A stretch of DNA of 64,000 bases from assembly GCF_000526415.1 (NCBI RefSeq), contig NZ_JAGA01000002.1, positions 454,001-518,000 of the forward strand, given 5' to 3'. Positions 51,729-60,899 of the stretch are shown piece after piece; the stretch's first letter is position 1; each line of letters starts with the position of its first letter. The DNA is from Kallotenue papyrolyticum (GTDB taxonomy: Bacteria > Chloroflexota > Chloroflexia > Chloroflexales > Kallotenuaceae). Below the pieces are notes generated by a model that was not told the DNA's origin, searched no databases, and saw only the letters and a program-made list of their open reading frames with translations. Position numbers and translations under genes: made by a program.

Positions 51729-53855
51729 ATGACCACAACAACGCTCGCAACATCTACCGCTTCGCGAAGCGGTATTCATACGCTGGTGCGGCAGGCGCGC
51801 CCCGTGGCCGATCTGCTGGCGCTGCTCTGCATGCTGGCAGCGTTGCTCGCCGGGCTGATGCTGGCCTATACCCGTCCGTCCGGCCTGTCGGTTGGCGTGG
51901 TGGGGCTGGACGACTACCGGCGCATCCATTATCGCGCCCATCTGCGCGATTTTCACGAGCCGGAGGCGATCGCCGGGCAGACGCGCGTCTCCTACCGCTG
52001 GACGCGCGACCGCAGCACCATCGTCGCGCCCGGCCTGGGCCGCGGCCTGTGGCAGACCGACCTGGCGCTGGCCAGTCCGGTGCCTGCCGGGCAGCCCAAA
52101 CAGGCGTTGGTGCGCGCCGGACAGATCGCGCTGCCGATCCAGCTCCAGGCGTCGCTGCGCCACTACCATCTCCTCGCGCCCTCACACGGCGACCTGAACG
52201 TGGTGATCGAGAGCGTCGCCGCGCACTACGGCAGCGATCCCCGTCCGCTGGGCGTGATGTTCGGCGGCGTGCAGTTGCAACCGGTAGCGCGCGTCCTGCT
52301 GCCGCCGTGGCGGCTGCTGGCGCATGCCGCGCTGGCGCTGGGGCTGATGTTTGCAACCCTGCGCCTGCTGGGGCTACGACCCTGGGTCGCGCTGGCGCTG
52401 TCCCTGATCGGCGTCGCGCTGCTGGCGCTGGGGATTGTGCGGGCCAGCGGGCCGGTGGGCCTGATCAGTCTGCGGCTGGTGGCCCTGAGCAGCACCGGTC
52501 TGCTGGGCATGCTGGCGCTGCGCTGGGCACTGCCGCGCCTGTTCCGGCTGGGCGGCGTAGAGCTTCAGCCTCAGGCCTGGACCGTGCTGCTGGTGCTGAT
52601 CTACCTCAGCTTTCTGGTGCGCGCGGTGGGGCTGCTCTGGCCCTATTTCCTCTCGGTGGATATCGAGTGGCACATGGAGAAGACGCAGCGGGTGCTCAGC
52701 GGCCGCATCCGCGAACTGTGGGACGCCACTAGTCCGTTCCACCAGTCGGTGATGCCCGAGGATGAGTGGGGCAGCAACCGTCCGGTGATTCCCTACTCGC
52801 CCTTCTACCACATCTTTTCGGCGATCTGGGCCATCTTTCCCTGGCCGCTCAGGCTGTCGGCGGAGACCTATAGCGCGGCGCTGGATGTGCTGCGCGCGGC
52901 GATGATCGCCTTTGTGATCCGCAAGATCGGGTTGCCGGATCGCGCCGCGCTGGTGGGCGCGCTGACGTATCTGATCCTGCCGGCGACCTTTCTGCTGCAT
53001 GCCTGGGGCAATACGCCCACCACCAACGGGATGTGGTGGTCGCTGCTGGCGATCACGTTGCTGCTTGGCGCCGGCGATCGCCTGCTCGCCTCAGGCGATG
53101 GACGTGCCTGGTCGTGGTGGTGGTGGGCCTGCCTGACGGCGGTGCTGACCGCGACGCTGCTGTTCTATGCCGTTACCGCCGTCTTTACCGGACTGTTGTT
53201 CGCGGGGGTGGCCCTGGCGCTGCTGCTGACCCGCCGCTGGCGGGCGGCCTGGCCGATCCTGCTAAGTTTGGCGACGGCCACCCTGCTGAGTCTGGCGATC
53301 TACTACTGGCAGTTTGTGCCGTTGATCATCGAGCGCACGTTGCCGCGTCTGACCGAAACCGCCGTCACGCCGGGCCGTACCATTGGCGGCCAGGAGGTCA
53401 GTTTCGCGCGCTACGCCGCGAGCTACCTCTGGCTGCTCGATATCTATGGCCTGTACCTGCCCTTGCTGCTCGGTTGTCTCGGCTATGGGCTGGCGCTGCG
53501 GCGCTATGGCCTCAGCTCGCTCTTCGGCCTGACCATGAGCGCCTGGGGCACAGTCGCCCTGCTGTTCTGGCTGGTCGGCCTCAAGGTCTCGATGGTTGAT
53601 AAGCAGCTCTTCTGGCTGATGCCCTGGATGGCGATCGGCACGGCGATCGCGGTCGAGCGCCTGGTGGCGCGACGCGCCGTCGCGCGCTGGGCTGTACCCC
53701 TGCTGCTGCTGGGCGCGCTCTATACCGGCAGCGACGCGCTCTACCTCTGGCAGCACCGGGTTGGCGGCTACGGCATCGGCGAGGGCTTTACCAGCTGGTA
53801 TCAGCTCTTGTGCCGCCAGCGCTATGACAAAGCGACCTGCTTGCCGCTGGGATGA
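51729..53855 (+). CDS. Large multi-pass membrane protein (GT-C-like)
   Basis: 708 residues. One helix near residue 30, an extracytoplasmic beta-rich part (about 50-175), then about 12 to 13 further helices. The loop YFLSVDIEWHMEKTQRVLSG (about residue 310) has the Asp-Glu pattern of GT-C catalytic loops, and SPFYHIFSAIWAIFPWP resembles the donor-side motif of such enzymes. The start is at 51729 because of the adjacent -10 box. Acceptor unknown. Confidence 0.65.
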   Translation: MTTTTLATSTASRSGIHTLVRQARPVADLLALLCMLAALLAGLMLAYTRPSGLSVGVVGLDDYRRIHYRAHLRDFHEPEAIAGQTRVSYRWTRDRSTIVAPGLGRGLWQTDLALASPVPAGQPKQALVRAGQIALPIQLQASLRHYHLLAPSHGDLNVVIESVAAHYGSDPRPLGVMFGGVQLQPVARVLLPPWRLLAHAALALGLMFATLRLLGLRPWVALALSLIGVALLALGIVRASGPVGLISLRLVALSSTGLLGMLALRWALPRLFRLGGVELQPQAWTVLLVLIYLSFLVRAVGLLWPYFLSVDIEWHMEKTQRVLSGRIRELWDATSPFHQSVMPEDEWGSNRPVIPYSPFYHIFSAIWAIFPWPLRLSAETYSAALDVLRAAMIAFVIRKIGLPDRAALVGALTYLILPATFLLHAWGNTPTTNGMWWSLLAITLLLGAGDRLLASGDGRAWSWWWWACLTAVLTATLLFYAVTAVFTGLLFAGVALALLLTRRWRAAWPILLSLATATLLSLAIYYWQFVPLIIERTLPRLTETAVTPGRTIGGQEVSFARYAASYLWLLDIYGLYLPLLLGCLGYGLALRRYGLSSLFGLTMSAWGTVALLFWLVGLKVSMVDKQLFWLMPWMAIGTAIAVERLVARRAVARWAVPLLLLGALYTGSDALYLWQHRVGGYGIGEGFTSWYQLLCRQRYDKATCLPLG

Positions 53856-53878
53856 GGCGCATGGCGCATCGGGGAACT

Positions 53879-55429
53879 ATGACACAGGTCTTGTCTGCCC
53901 GCTCGCGACGCGAGGCGCTGCGTGCCCGCAGCCTGCTGCTGAGTCGGCCTGCTCTCGCGCTGAGCGGCATGATCCTGACGTACATCGTGGTACTCAGCGC
54001 CGGGCTGGCCTACAAATGGAAGATGTGGGGCCATGGCTTCGACCATGTCGTGCTGGAGCAGGCGATCTGGAATACGCTGCAAGGCCGGCCCTTTCAGATG
54101 TCGCGCTACAATTTCACCGACTCGATCATGGGCATGGACTGGCAGCCGGGCATGGCCTTTGCCGTGCCGTTCTACGCGCTCTGGCCCTCGGCCTACATGC
54201 TCGATCTGCTGCAGTCGAGCCTGCTAGCGCTGGGCGCGGTGCCGGTGTATCTGATTGCTCGCGACCATTTCGGCGGCAGCCGGCGCGCCGGTCTGGCCTG
54301 GGCGGCCACCTATCTGTTGTATCCGTCGTTGCAGTTTGTGAACATGACGCCGCCCTGGCAGCCACGCACGCTGGCGGTGCCCTGCCTGCTGTGGGCCTTT
54401 CGCTGCTACGAGCAGCGGCGGCTGTGGCCGTTTCTGGCGCTGCTGGCGGTGGCGATCACCACGCGCACCGATGTCTCGCTGGTGGTGACCGCTTTCGGCG
54501 TGCTGGCGTTGGTGCAGCGGCGCGCCTGGCGCTGGTGGGCGCCGACGCTGGCGCTGGGCCTGGGCTGGTTTGCGCTGTCCACGGCAGTGCTGACGCCGGC
54601 CTTCTACCATCCGGGCTACCATCCCGACACCTTGGGACAGGTCTCCTTTGATCCCAACCAGGAGCAACAAGCCGAAGCCTGGCCGGGCACCAGCCCGCAG
54701 GTGGGCTACTATGCCCATCTGGGCAAGGATCCGCTGGATATCGTCAAAAATATCCTGACGCATCCAGTGGAAACCGTACGGCTGATGTTCACGCCGGCCA
54801 AGCTCTGGTACCTGTTTCTGATGTTCGGCACGCTGCTGTTTCTGCCGCTGCTCGCGCCCGAGATCCTGATCCTGTGCGCGCCGATCTTTCTGCTCAATCT
54901 GTTATCGACGCGCGTCTATCAGTACACGATCACCGAGCAGTACCAGGCGCTGATCGTGCCCGGCATCGTGCTGGCGGCGATCGTAGGCGCTGCGCGGCTC
55001 TGGCGCTGGATCGGCCGGCGCCGCGCCGGTCGCTGGCTGCCGATCCCGACCGCGCTGCTACTGGCGCAGGTGGCGCTGGTAGCGGCGTTGCATGTGCCGC
55101 TCAAAAATCCGGTGGTGAGCGCCTTCCGCAACCATGAGTCGCTCGCGCGCGTGCGCGTGATGGAACGCATGGCGGCGCTGATCCCGCCGGAAGCCAGCGT
55201 CGCGGCGACCTCGTTTCTGGGACCGCGCCTCATGCCACGTCAGTATCTCTACTACCTGCCGGATGGTCTGATGCATCCCGAGATGGAGCGCGCCGACTAT
55301 GTGTTTGTCGATGCGCGCGCCGCGGTGCTGCGCGAGCGGCCTGATGTGCTTGAGCGGCTGCGCAGCGATCCGCGCTGGGAATTGATCGCCGCCGAGGACG
55401 ATCTGTTGTTGTACAGGCAGCGCCGCTGA
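53879..55429 (+). CDS. DUF2079-family integral membrane protein
   Basis: 516 residues from ATG 53879, or 525 from the ATG at 53852 that overlaps the upstream stop. About ten helices. Typical DUF2079 features are WGHGFDHVVLEQAIWNTLQGRPF in the first loop, DWQPGMAFAVPFYALWPSAY, and FNPNQ-like and YTITEQYQALIVPG segments. The C-terminal 120 residues are soluble (VFVDARAAVLRERPDVL). DUF2079 proteins are predicted GT-C-fold enzymes of unproven activity. Confidence 0.8.
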   Translation: MTQVLSARSRREALRARSLLLSRPALALSGMILTYIVVLSAGLAYKWKMWGHGFDHVVLEQAIWNTLQGRPFQMSRYNFTDSIMGMDWQPGMAFAVPFYALWPSAYMLDLLQSSLLALGAVPVYLIARDHFGGSRRAGLAWAATYLLYPSLQFVNMTPPWQPRTLAVPCLLWAFRCYEQRRLWPFLALLAVAITTRTDVSLVVTAFGVLALVQRRAWRWWAPTLALGLGWFALSTAVLTPAFYHPGYHPDTLGQVSFDPNQEQQAEAWPGTSPQVGYYAHLGKDPLDIVKNILTHPVETVRLMFTPAKLWYLFLMFGTLLFLPLLAPEILILCAPIFLLNLLSTRVYQYTITEQYQALIVPGIVLAAIVGAARLWRWIGRRRAGRWLPIPTALLLAQVALVAALHVPLKNPVVSAFRNHESLARVRVMERMAALIPPEASVAATSFLGPRLMPRQYLYYLPDGLMHPEMERADYVFVDARAAVLRERPDVLERLRSDPRWELIAAEDDLLLYRQRR

Positions 55430-57561
55430 TGAGTTCGATCGGTCTCCAGGCGCGCACACAGGCAGAACCAGGCGCGTGGCCACGCCTGCGCGCCGCGGCG
55501 TGCGCCTATCACCTCTGGCTGATAGGTGCGCTGCTGCTGGCCATGGTGCTGCGGGTGGTGTTCTGGGCGATGCAGAGCCGCAGCGGCGCGGTGTTGCCCG
55601 GCGACTCGCAGGAGTATGTGCAGGGCGCGCTGAGTCTGCTGCTGCGCGGCGAGTTCATCACCGGCGAGAAGTGGCTGCGTCCGCCGCTCTATCCGCTGTT
55701 TCTGGCCGTCTGCTTCGCGCTCTTCGGTCTCGATGTGACGCGCGCGCTGCTGGCGCAGGCGCTGGTAACGGCCCTGTGCGTCCTGCCGTTTGCCGCGCTG
55801 GGACGGCGGCTGTCGGGTCGTCCGGCGGTGGGTGTGGCGAGCGCGCTGATCGCTGCGCTCTACCTACCCTTCGCGGCCTACAGCAGCGTGCTGCTGGCCG
55901 AGACGCTCTTTATTCTCTTTCAAACGACCTTTTTCGCGCTGGCGCTGCGCGCGATCGACGAAGTGCATCCGCGCCGGCGGCAGTGGACGGCGGTGCTGGC
56001 CGGGGTGCTGCTCGGCTGCGCGATGCTGACGCGGGCGGTTGGGCTGTACTTTCTGCCCTTTGTGGTGCTGGCCCTGGTGATCGACAGTCGGCTGCGGCGG
56101 CAGGGCGGAGCGCCCCGGCGCGCGCTACGCGCGGAGCTGCGGCTGGGGCTGATCGTCGCGGGCGCGGCGGTACTGACGATCGCTCCCTGGACGCTCCACA
56201 ACTACCTGGCACATCAGCGCTTTATTCCGGTTGATACCAACGGCGGCATCTCCTTCTGGTATGGAACGCTGCGCGGTCCGGAAGAGCTGGCGCAGGGCGA
56301 GGCGCTCCTGGCGCAGATCCCCAATCTGGCCGATAAACAGCGCGCCGCGCTGGGCTGGGCGCTGCGCAACATCGCCGGTGATCCGGCCTATTATCTGCTC
56401 GAGCGCGTGCGCTACAAGGTTGTCAGCCTGTGGCAGTTGATGAGTCGCAACTACGCCGCGGTGGGTATGGTCAGCTTCGATCCGCATGGCCATAGCCTGG
56501 GCATCACGCCGGGCGAGTTGCCGCTTCCGCTCTCGCTGCTGGCCGACCTGCAATACATCCTGCTGGTGCTGGGCGCGATCTGGGGCGCCTGCTGCGCGCC
56601 GCGGCGTGGATGGTCGGCGCTGTTGTGGCTGTGGGTGCTCTTCGGCACACTGCTCAGCGCGATCACCATCGGCCATCCGCGTCTCAGGCTGCCGCTGTTG
56701 ATCAGCCTGGTGCCCTACGCGGCCTGGGCCGTGGTGCTGCTGCCAACCGCTGCCGCCCGGCTGCGTCGTCAGCGCCGCCGCGCGTTGCTGGCGCTGGCGC
56801 TCAGTCTTGTCTTTGGCGCGCTGATCTACTCGCACCATTATGTGCGCTGGGCGGCGGCCCACCTGATCGTCTGGCGTGGCGATGCGCGCGATCCGGCTAC
56901 CTGGCTACGGGCGGCGCAGGCCAATCCCGGCAATCCGCTGTGGCTGATCGGCGCCGCTGACCAGGCCGCGGCGCGTGACGACTGGGCCACCGCGGCGCAA
57001 TTCTACGCTCAGGCCAGTGCCTTGGAGCCGAGCAACCTGTACGCGCATGCACGTCTGCTACAGGCGGCGCTGCTGCGTGGCGATCTGGCGGCGGCGTTGG
57101 CCGAGCACGATGCCCTGCGCGCGCTGGGCCGCGATACCAACGATCTGTTGCGCTGGGCCTGGGCGCGGCTGGATCTGCCGCCACCCGCGGTGCTCCAGCC
57201 GGCAGCGCCGGCGGCGATAGGCCATATCCGGGGCTTCACGCCCACCATGGCGGGCGACCATGAACGCTGGAGCATGCAACGCGCCGAGCTGCGCCTGCAA
57301 GCGAGCGGTGCCTGCCACCACCTGGTGCTGGTGCTGCATGGCTACCGCGCGGATCAGCCCGTGCATATCGAGGTAGCCGGACAGCGCGCCGACCTGAGGC
57401 TGACGACGACGCCACAGACCTATACCCTCCCGTTGGAGGGCAGCGCCTGTCAACCGGGGCAGCCCCTGATCGTCACGCTGCGCACGCCGACGCAGGTAGT
57501 GGACGTGCTCCACCGCCCCTGGCCGGTGGGCGTCGCGGTTGTGGAGGCGCGTATCCAATGA
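55429..57561 (+). CDS. GT39-like (PMT_2) membrane glycosyltransferase with TPR-like tail
   Basis: 710 residues. Residues 1-465 carry about 11 helices with the GT39-type first loop GDSQEYVQGALSLLLRGEFI and KWLRPPLYPLFLA. The region 480-570 is helical and TPR-like (AAQFYAQASALEPSNLYAHARLL), and the last 120 residues are a beta-rich extracytoplasmic domain. Its ATG shares a base with the preceding stop (TGATG). The sequence supports transfer from a polyprenyl-phosphate sugar; donor and acceptor are unknown. Confidence 0.75.
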   Translation: MSSIGLQARTQAEPGAWPRLRAAACAYHLWLIGALLLAMVLRVVFWAMQSRSGAVLPGDSQEYVQGALSLLLRGEFITGEKWLRPPLYPLFLAVCFALFGLDVTRALLAQALVTALCVLPFAALGRRLSGRPAVGVASALIAALYLPFAAYSSVLLAETLFILFQTTFFALALRAIDEVHPRRRQWTAVLAGVLLGCAMLTRAVGLYFLPFVVLALVIDSRLRRQGGAPRRALRAELRLGLIVAGAAVLTIAPWTLHNYLAHQRFIPVDTNGGISFWYGTLRGPEELAQGEALLAQIPNLADKQRAALGWALRNIAGDPAYYLLERVRYKVVSLWQLMSRNYAAVGMVSFDPHGHSLGITPGELPLPLSLLADLQYILLVLGAIWGACCAPRRGWSALLWLWVLFGTLLSAITIGHPRLRLPLLISLVPYAAWAVVLLPTAAARLRRQRRRALLALALSLVFGALIYSHHYVRWAAAHLIVWRGDARDPATWLRAAQANPGNPLWLIGAADQAAARDDWATAAQFYAQASALEPSNLYAHARLLQAALLRGDLAAALAEHDALRALGRDTNDLLRWAWARLDLPPPAVLQPAAPAAIGHIRGFTPTMAGDHERWSMQRAELRLQASGACHHLVLVLHGYRADQPVHIEVAGQRADLRLTTTPQTYTLPLEGSACQPGQPLIVTLRTPTQVVDVLHRPWPVGVAVVEARIQ

Positions 57562-58445
57562 ACGCTGATCAGCCTGTGATCCAGGGCGCCATGCCCAGGG
57601 ACGATGCCGCGCTGGAAGCCCGCCTGATCGCGGCGATCGATCCCTGGCTCCAACACATGCGCTGGCGCGCCAACTATGCCGCCTGGCGCGAACAGCGCAT
57701 CTATCAGGAGCGCTATCAGGCGGCGCGGCTGCAACGTTTGGAGGAACTGGCCGGGCCGCTGGAGCGGCTGGTGGTGCTGGACGTGGGCGCGGGCATGGGC
57801 GGCTTTGCCGTGGCCGCCGCGCTGCGGGGCGCGACGATTGCGGCGTGCGAGTTCAATCGCGCCTATTGCGCGATCATCCGCCTGCGCGCGGCGCGCTACA
57901 ATCTGCGCTTGCCGGTGTACAATGCCGCGGGTGAAGCGCTGCCCTTTACCGATCAGAGCTTCGACGCGATCGTGAGCTGGGATGTGATCGAGCATGTGCG
58001 CGATCCGCGCCAGATGTTGGATGAGTTCTGGCGCGTGCTGGTGCCGGGTGGGGTGGCGCTGGTGACGGTGATCAACCGCTGGGCCTGGAACGATCCGCAC
58101 TACCACCTGCGCGGCATCAACTACCTGCCGCGCGCGTGGGCCGAAGCGTTGATCGCGCGGCGGGGGCGCACCAAGCAGGGCGTTGCCTTCCGCGACATGC
58201 AGCGCCTGCGCGAAATGCACTATTTCAGCTACGGCGCGTTTCGGCGCCTGGCACGCGCGCATGGCTTTCATCTGATGGACCTGCGCGAGCGCGATCTGCT
58301 GGCCGGGCGGCTCCAGAGCGCGCGTCCCACCCGGCGCGCCGCGCGGGCGTTGCTGCGGCACGTTGGCCTGGAACACGCGGCCTACCGTTGGCAACGGCAG
58401 TGGTACACCGGCATGTTTGAGCTGGCGCTGTTCAAGGCGGGCTAG
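57558..58445 (+). CDS. Class I SAM-dependent methyltransferase
   Basis: 295 residues. SAM motif I is VVLDVGAGMGGFAVAAALRG (about residues 72-91), followed by GEALPFTDQSFDAIVSWDVIEHV and FWRVLVPGGVALVTV. It overlaps the upstream glycosyltransferase by 4 nt (ATGA) and is 2 bp from the flippase gene, so it is part of the same operon. Likely modifies a surface glycan. Confidence 0.87.
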   Translation: MNADQPVIQGAMPRDDAALEARLIAAIDPWLQHMRWRANYAAWREQRIYQERYQAARLQRLEELAGPLERLVVLDVGAGMGGFAVAAALRGATIAACEFNRAYCAIIRLRAARYNLRLPVYNAAGEALPFTDQSFDAIVSWDVIEHVRDPRQMLDEFWRVLVPGGVALVTVINRWAWNDPHYHLRGINYLPRAWAEALIARRGRTKQGVAFRDMQRLREMHYFSYGAFRRLARAHGFHLMDLRERDLLAGRLQSARPTRRAARALLRHVGLEHAAYRWQRQWYTGMFELALFKAG

Positions 58446-58447
58446 CG

Positions 58448-60055
58448 ATGGCCGTATCTTCCACCCAACCATCGCTGAGCGAGCGCGTCGCCGGCGCGAT
58501 CTTCTGGAATACGATCGCCTTTCCGGTCAAGGCCGCGATCAAGTTCGTCGCCGGGTTGGTCCTGCTCTGGGCGCTGGTGCCCGAATCCTACGGTTTGTTT
58601 CAGGGCGCGGTTGGCTCGCTGGTAGCCGCGATCTGGACTGTGACCGGCCTGGGCATCAGCGCCTCGATCCTGAAGTTCGTGCCGGAGGTGATGGCGCGCC
58701 AGGGACGCAGCGGCGTGGCGCGCTTTCTGCGCCAGTTGTTCGCGCTGCGGCTCGGCCTGTTGCTGGCGGCGGTGGTGCTGCTCAACCTGTTCAGCGCCGA
58801 GGTGTTGCGCTGGTTGCAGGCCCGCGCGACGGGCGAGTATGCGCGGCTGCTGCACGAAGCGGGCCTGTTTCTGCTGCGCACCGCCAGCGCGATCGTGCTG
58901 CTGCGCGCGGCCACCGACACCTGCGCCCGCACGCTGGTGGCCTATTTCCGCCAGAAGACCACCAACTCGCTGGAGATCGTCTCGGCGCTGGTGCAGCCGC
59001 TCCTGATCATTGTGCTGGTGCCGGCTTGGGGGCTCAATCTCGGCATCCGTGGCGCGGCGCTGGCGATCCTGCTCGGCGCGCTGGTCGATCTGCTGCTGGC
59101 CATGCTGGCGCTCCGCTACGCGCTCGGGCAACTACCGCCGGAGGCGCGCCAGCGCCGGCCAATCCCACGGCTCTGGCGGCGCTTCAGCGCCAGCGCGGTG
59201 ATGAACTACCTGATGGATCAGAGCGTGTTCATCACCTCGCCCGACTTTGTGGCGCTGATCCTGTTGGCGGTGGCACAGCCGGTGGTGCTGGCCAACATCG
59301 AGGCCGGCTGGAACCAGGTGCTGGTGCTGCTGACCTACCTGGTCATGCCGCTGAACGGCATCTACGTGCCGATGTTCAGCGAGATCTTTGCGCGTGGCGA
59401 GCACGACAAGCTGCCGACCGCCTACGGGACGCTGACGCGCATCCTGATGCTGGCAACTATTCCGGCGGGCATCGGCTTCATCACGATCGCGCCGCAGGTC
59501 TTTACGCTGCTGCACCTGGCCGACAAGTACCCGGCGGCGCCGCGCGTCGCGCAGGTGGTGGCGTTGTTCCTGTTCGCCGAGGCGATCACCGTCGTGCCGC
59601 ACGTGATGCTGATGGTTTATGAGCGCTACCGTGTGGTGGCGCTATCGCGGCTGCTGGCAGTGGCCAGCGCGCCGTTGATCGCGCTGGCGGCGCTGAGTGG
59701 CTCGCCGGTGCTGACCGCGCTGATTCTGGGTCTGGCGCGCTTTGTGAGCCGCGCCGTGCTGACGCCCTATGTCTGTCGGCGCTTTCGGGTGCGCTTCCCG
59801 TGGCGCTTCGCGCTGCGGCTGCTGGCGCCGTCGCTGGCCTTTATGCTCGCGCTCAGCCTGTTGCAGGGCTGGCTGCCGGTGCTGGCGACACAACCGCTCT
59901 GGCGCAATCTGCTGCACCTGGCGCTGCTGGTGCTGGCGGGCGTGCTGATCTTTGCTGTCGGCTTCAAGGCGCTGGGCGGGCTGGAGCACGAGGATCGCGC
60001 GCGGCTGGCGAGCATGCGCCTGCCGCTGCGGGGACTGTTGCTCAAATATCTGTGA
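58448..60055 (+). CDS. Wzx-type polysaccharide flippase (MATE/MOP family)
   Basis: 535 residues with 14 predicted helices, a typical Wzx count. The N-terminus VAGAIFWNTIAFPVKAAIKF and the block GLFQGAVGSLVAAIWTVTGLGISASILKFVPE are typical of O-antigen flippases, which move lipid-linked oligosaccharide across the membrane. It starts 2 bp after the methyltransferase stop and is followed by another methyltransferase. Confidence 0.9.
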   Translation: MAVSSTQPSLSERVAGAIFWNTIAFPVKAAIKFVAGLVLLWALVPESYGLFQGAVGSLVAAIWTVTGLGISASILKFVPEVMARQGRSGVARFLRQLFALRLGLLLAAVVLLNLFSAEVLRWLQARATGEYARLLHEAGLFLLRTASAIVLLRAATDTCARTLVAYFRQKTTNSLEIVSALVQPLLIIVLVPAWGLNLGIRGAALAILLGALVDLLLAMLALRYALGQLPPEARQRRPIPRLWRRFSASAVMNYLMDQSVFITSPDFVALILLAVAQPVVLANIEAGWNQVLVLLTYLVMPLNGIYVPMFSEIFARGEHDKLPTAYGTLTRILMLATIPAGIGFITIAPQVFTLLHLADKYPAAPRVAQVVALFLFAEAITVVPHVMLMVYERYRVVALSRLLAVASAPLIALAALSGSPVLTALILGLARFVSRAVLTPYVCRRFRVRFPWRFALRLLAPSLAFMLALSLLQGWLPVLATQPLWRNLLHLALLVLAGVLIFAVGFKALGGLEHEDRARLASMRLPLRGLLLKYL

Positions 60056-60064
60056 AGGAAGGTT

Positions 60065-60892
60065 ATGGCTGGCTATGTCACACTGTCCGGCTGGCGCTGC
60101 CTGCGCTACGAGGTGGCGCTCAACGGCTGGAAGATCCTGAAGCATACGATCAACGATTTCAGCCTATGGCGGCTGATCGAATATCCCTGGGTTACGCGCC
60201 ATCTCAAGCTACGGCGCGGGGATACCGTGCTGGATCTGGGCACGGGCACCTCGTCCTATCCGCACATGCTGGCGCGCGAGGGCGTCAACGTGGTGGTGCT
60301 GGAGCTGGATCGTGAGCGCGTGCGCTGGCAGCAGCGCAAGTGGCAGGCGACCGCACGGCCGGGCGATGCGCGTGTCTTGGCGGTAGTCGCCGACGCGACC
60401 GCGCTGCCAATCCGCGATGGGGCAGGCCGGCGCATCAGCGCGATCTCCTCGCTGGAGCACATCCCCGACGATCAGGCGGTCGGGCGCGAGATTGGCCGGG
60501 TGCTGGCCGATGACGGCGTGGCGGTGATCACGCTGCCCTACACGCGCAGCGAACGGACGCATTTCTTCAAAGGCATCAAGCCCTTCCGGCGCGTGGCGCG
60601 CAACGCGTTTGTGCAGGAGGGCAAGCCCGGCTCATTCTTCCGCTTCTACACCGATCAGGATATTCAGACGACCTATGTCGCGCCGGCGCGCGCCGAGGTG
60701 ACCGCCTGGCGCGGCTTTGGACGGCGCATCCTCAACGGCTGGTACCATGAAACGCGGCGCAACCGCTACTGGCGGCGCTGGGTGGTAAAAGACTGGCTGC
60801 TGGCGACGCTGGTGCATCCGCTGGAGGAGTGGCTCGACCGCAGCGATCCGCTGTATGTGATGTTCCGCCTGGAACGGCGCGCTGGCCGGTAG
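60065..60892 (+). CDS. Class I SAM-dependent methyltransferase
   Basis: 275 residues. Motif I is DTVLDLGTGTSSYPHMLAREG (about residues 54-74), followed by VVADATALPIRDGAGRRISAISSLEHIPDD and IGRVLADDGVAVITLPY. AAGGAAGG-like sequence lies before the ATG at 60065. It follows the flippase by 9 bp and precedes the glycosyltransferase by 7 bp. The acceptor is unknown. Confidence 0.87.
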   Translation: MAGYVTLSGWRCLRYEVALNGWKILKHTINDFSLWRLIEYPWVTRHLKLRRGDTVLDLGTGTSSYPHMLAREGVNVVVLELDRERVRWQQRKWQATARPGDARVLAVVADATALPIRDGAGRRISAISSLEHIPDDQAVGREIGRVLADDGVAVITLPYTRSERTHFFKGIKPFRRVARNAFVQEGKPGSFFRFYTDQDIQTTYVAPARAEVTAWRGFGRRILNGWYHETRRNRYWRRWVVKDWLLATLVHPLEEWLDRSDPLYVMFRLERRAGR

Positions 60893-60899
60893 GTTGCCC

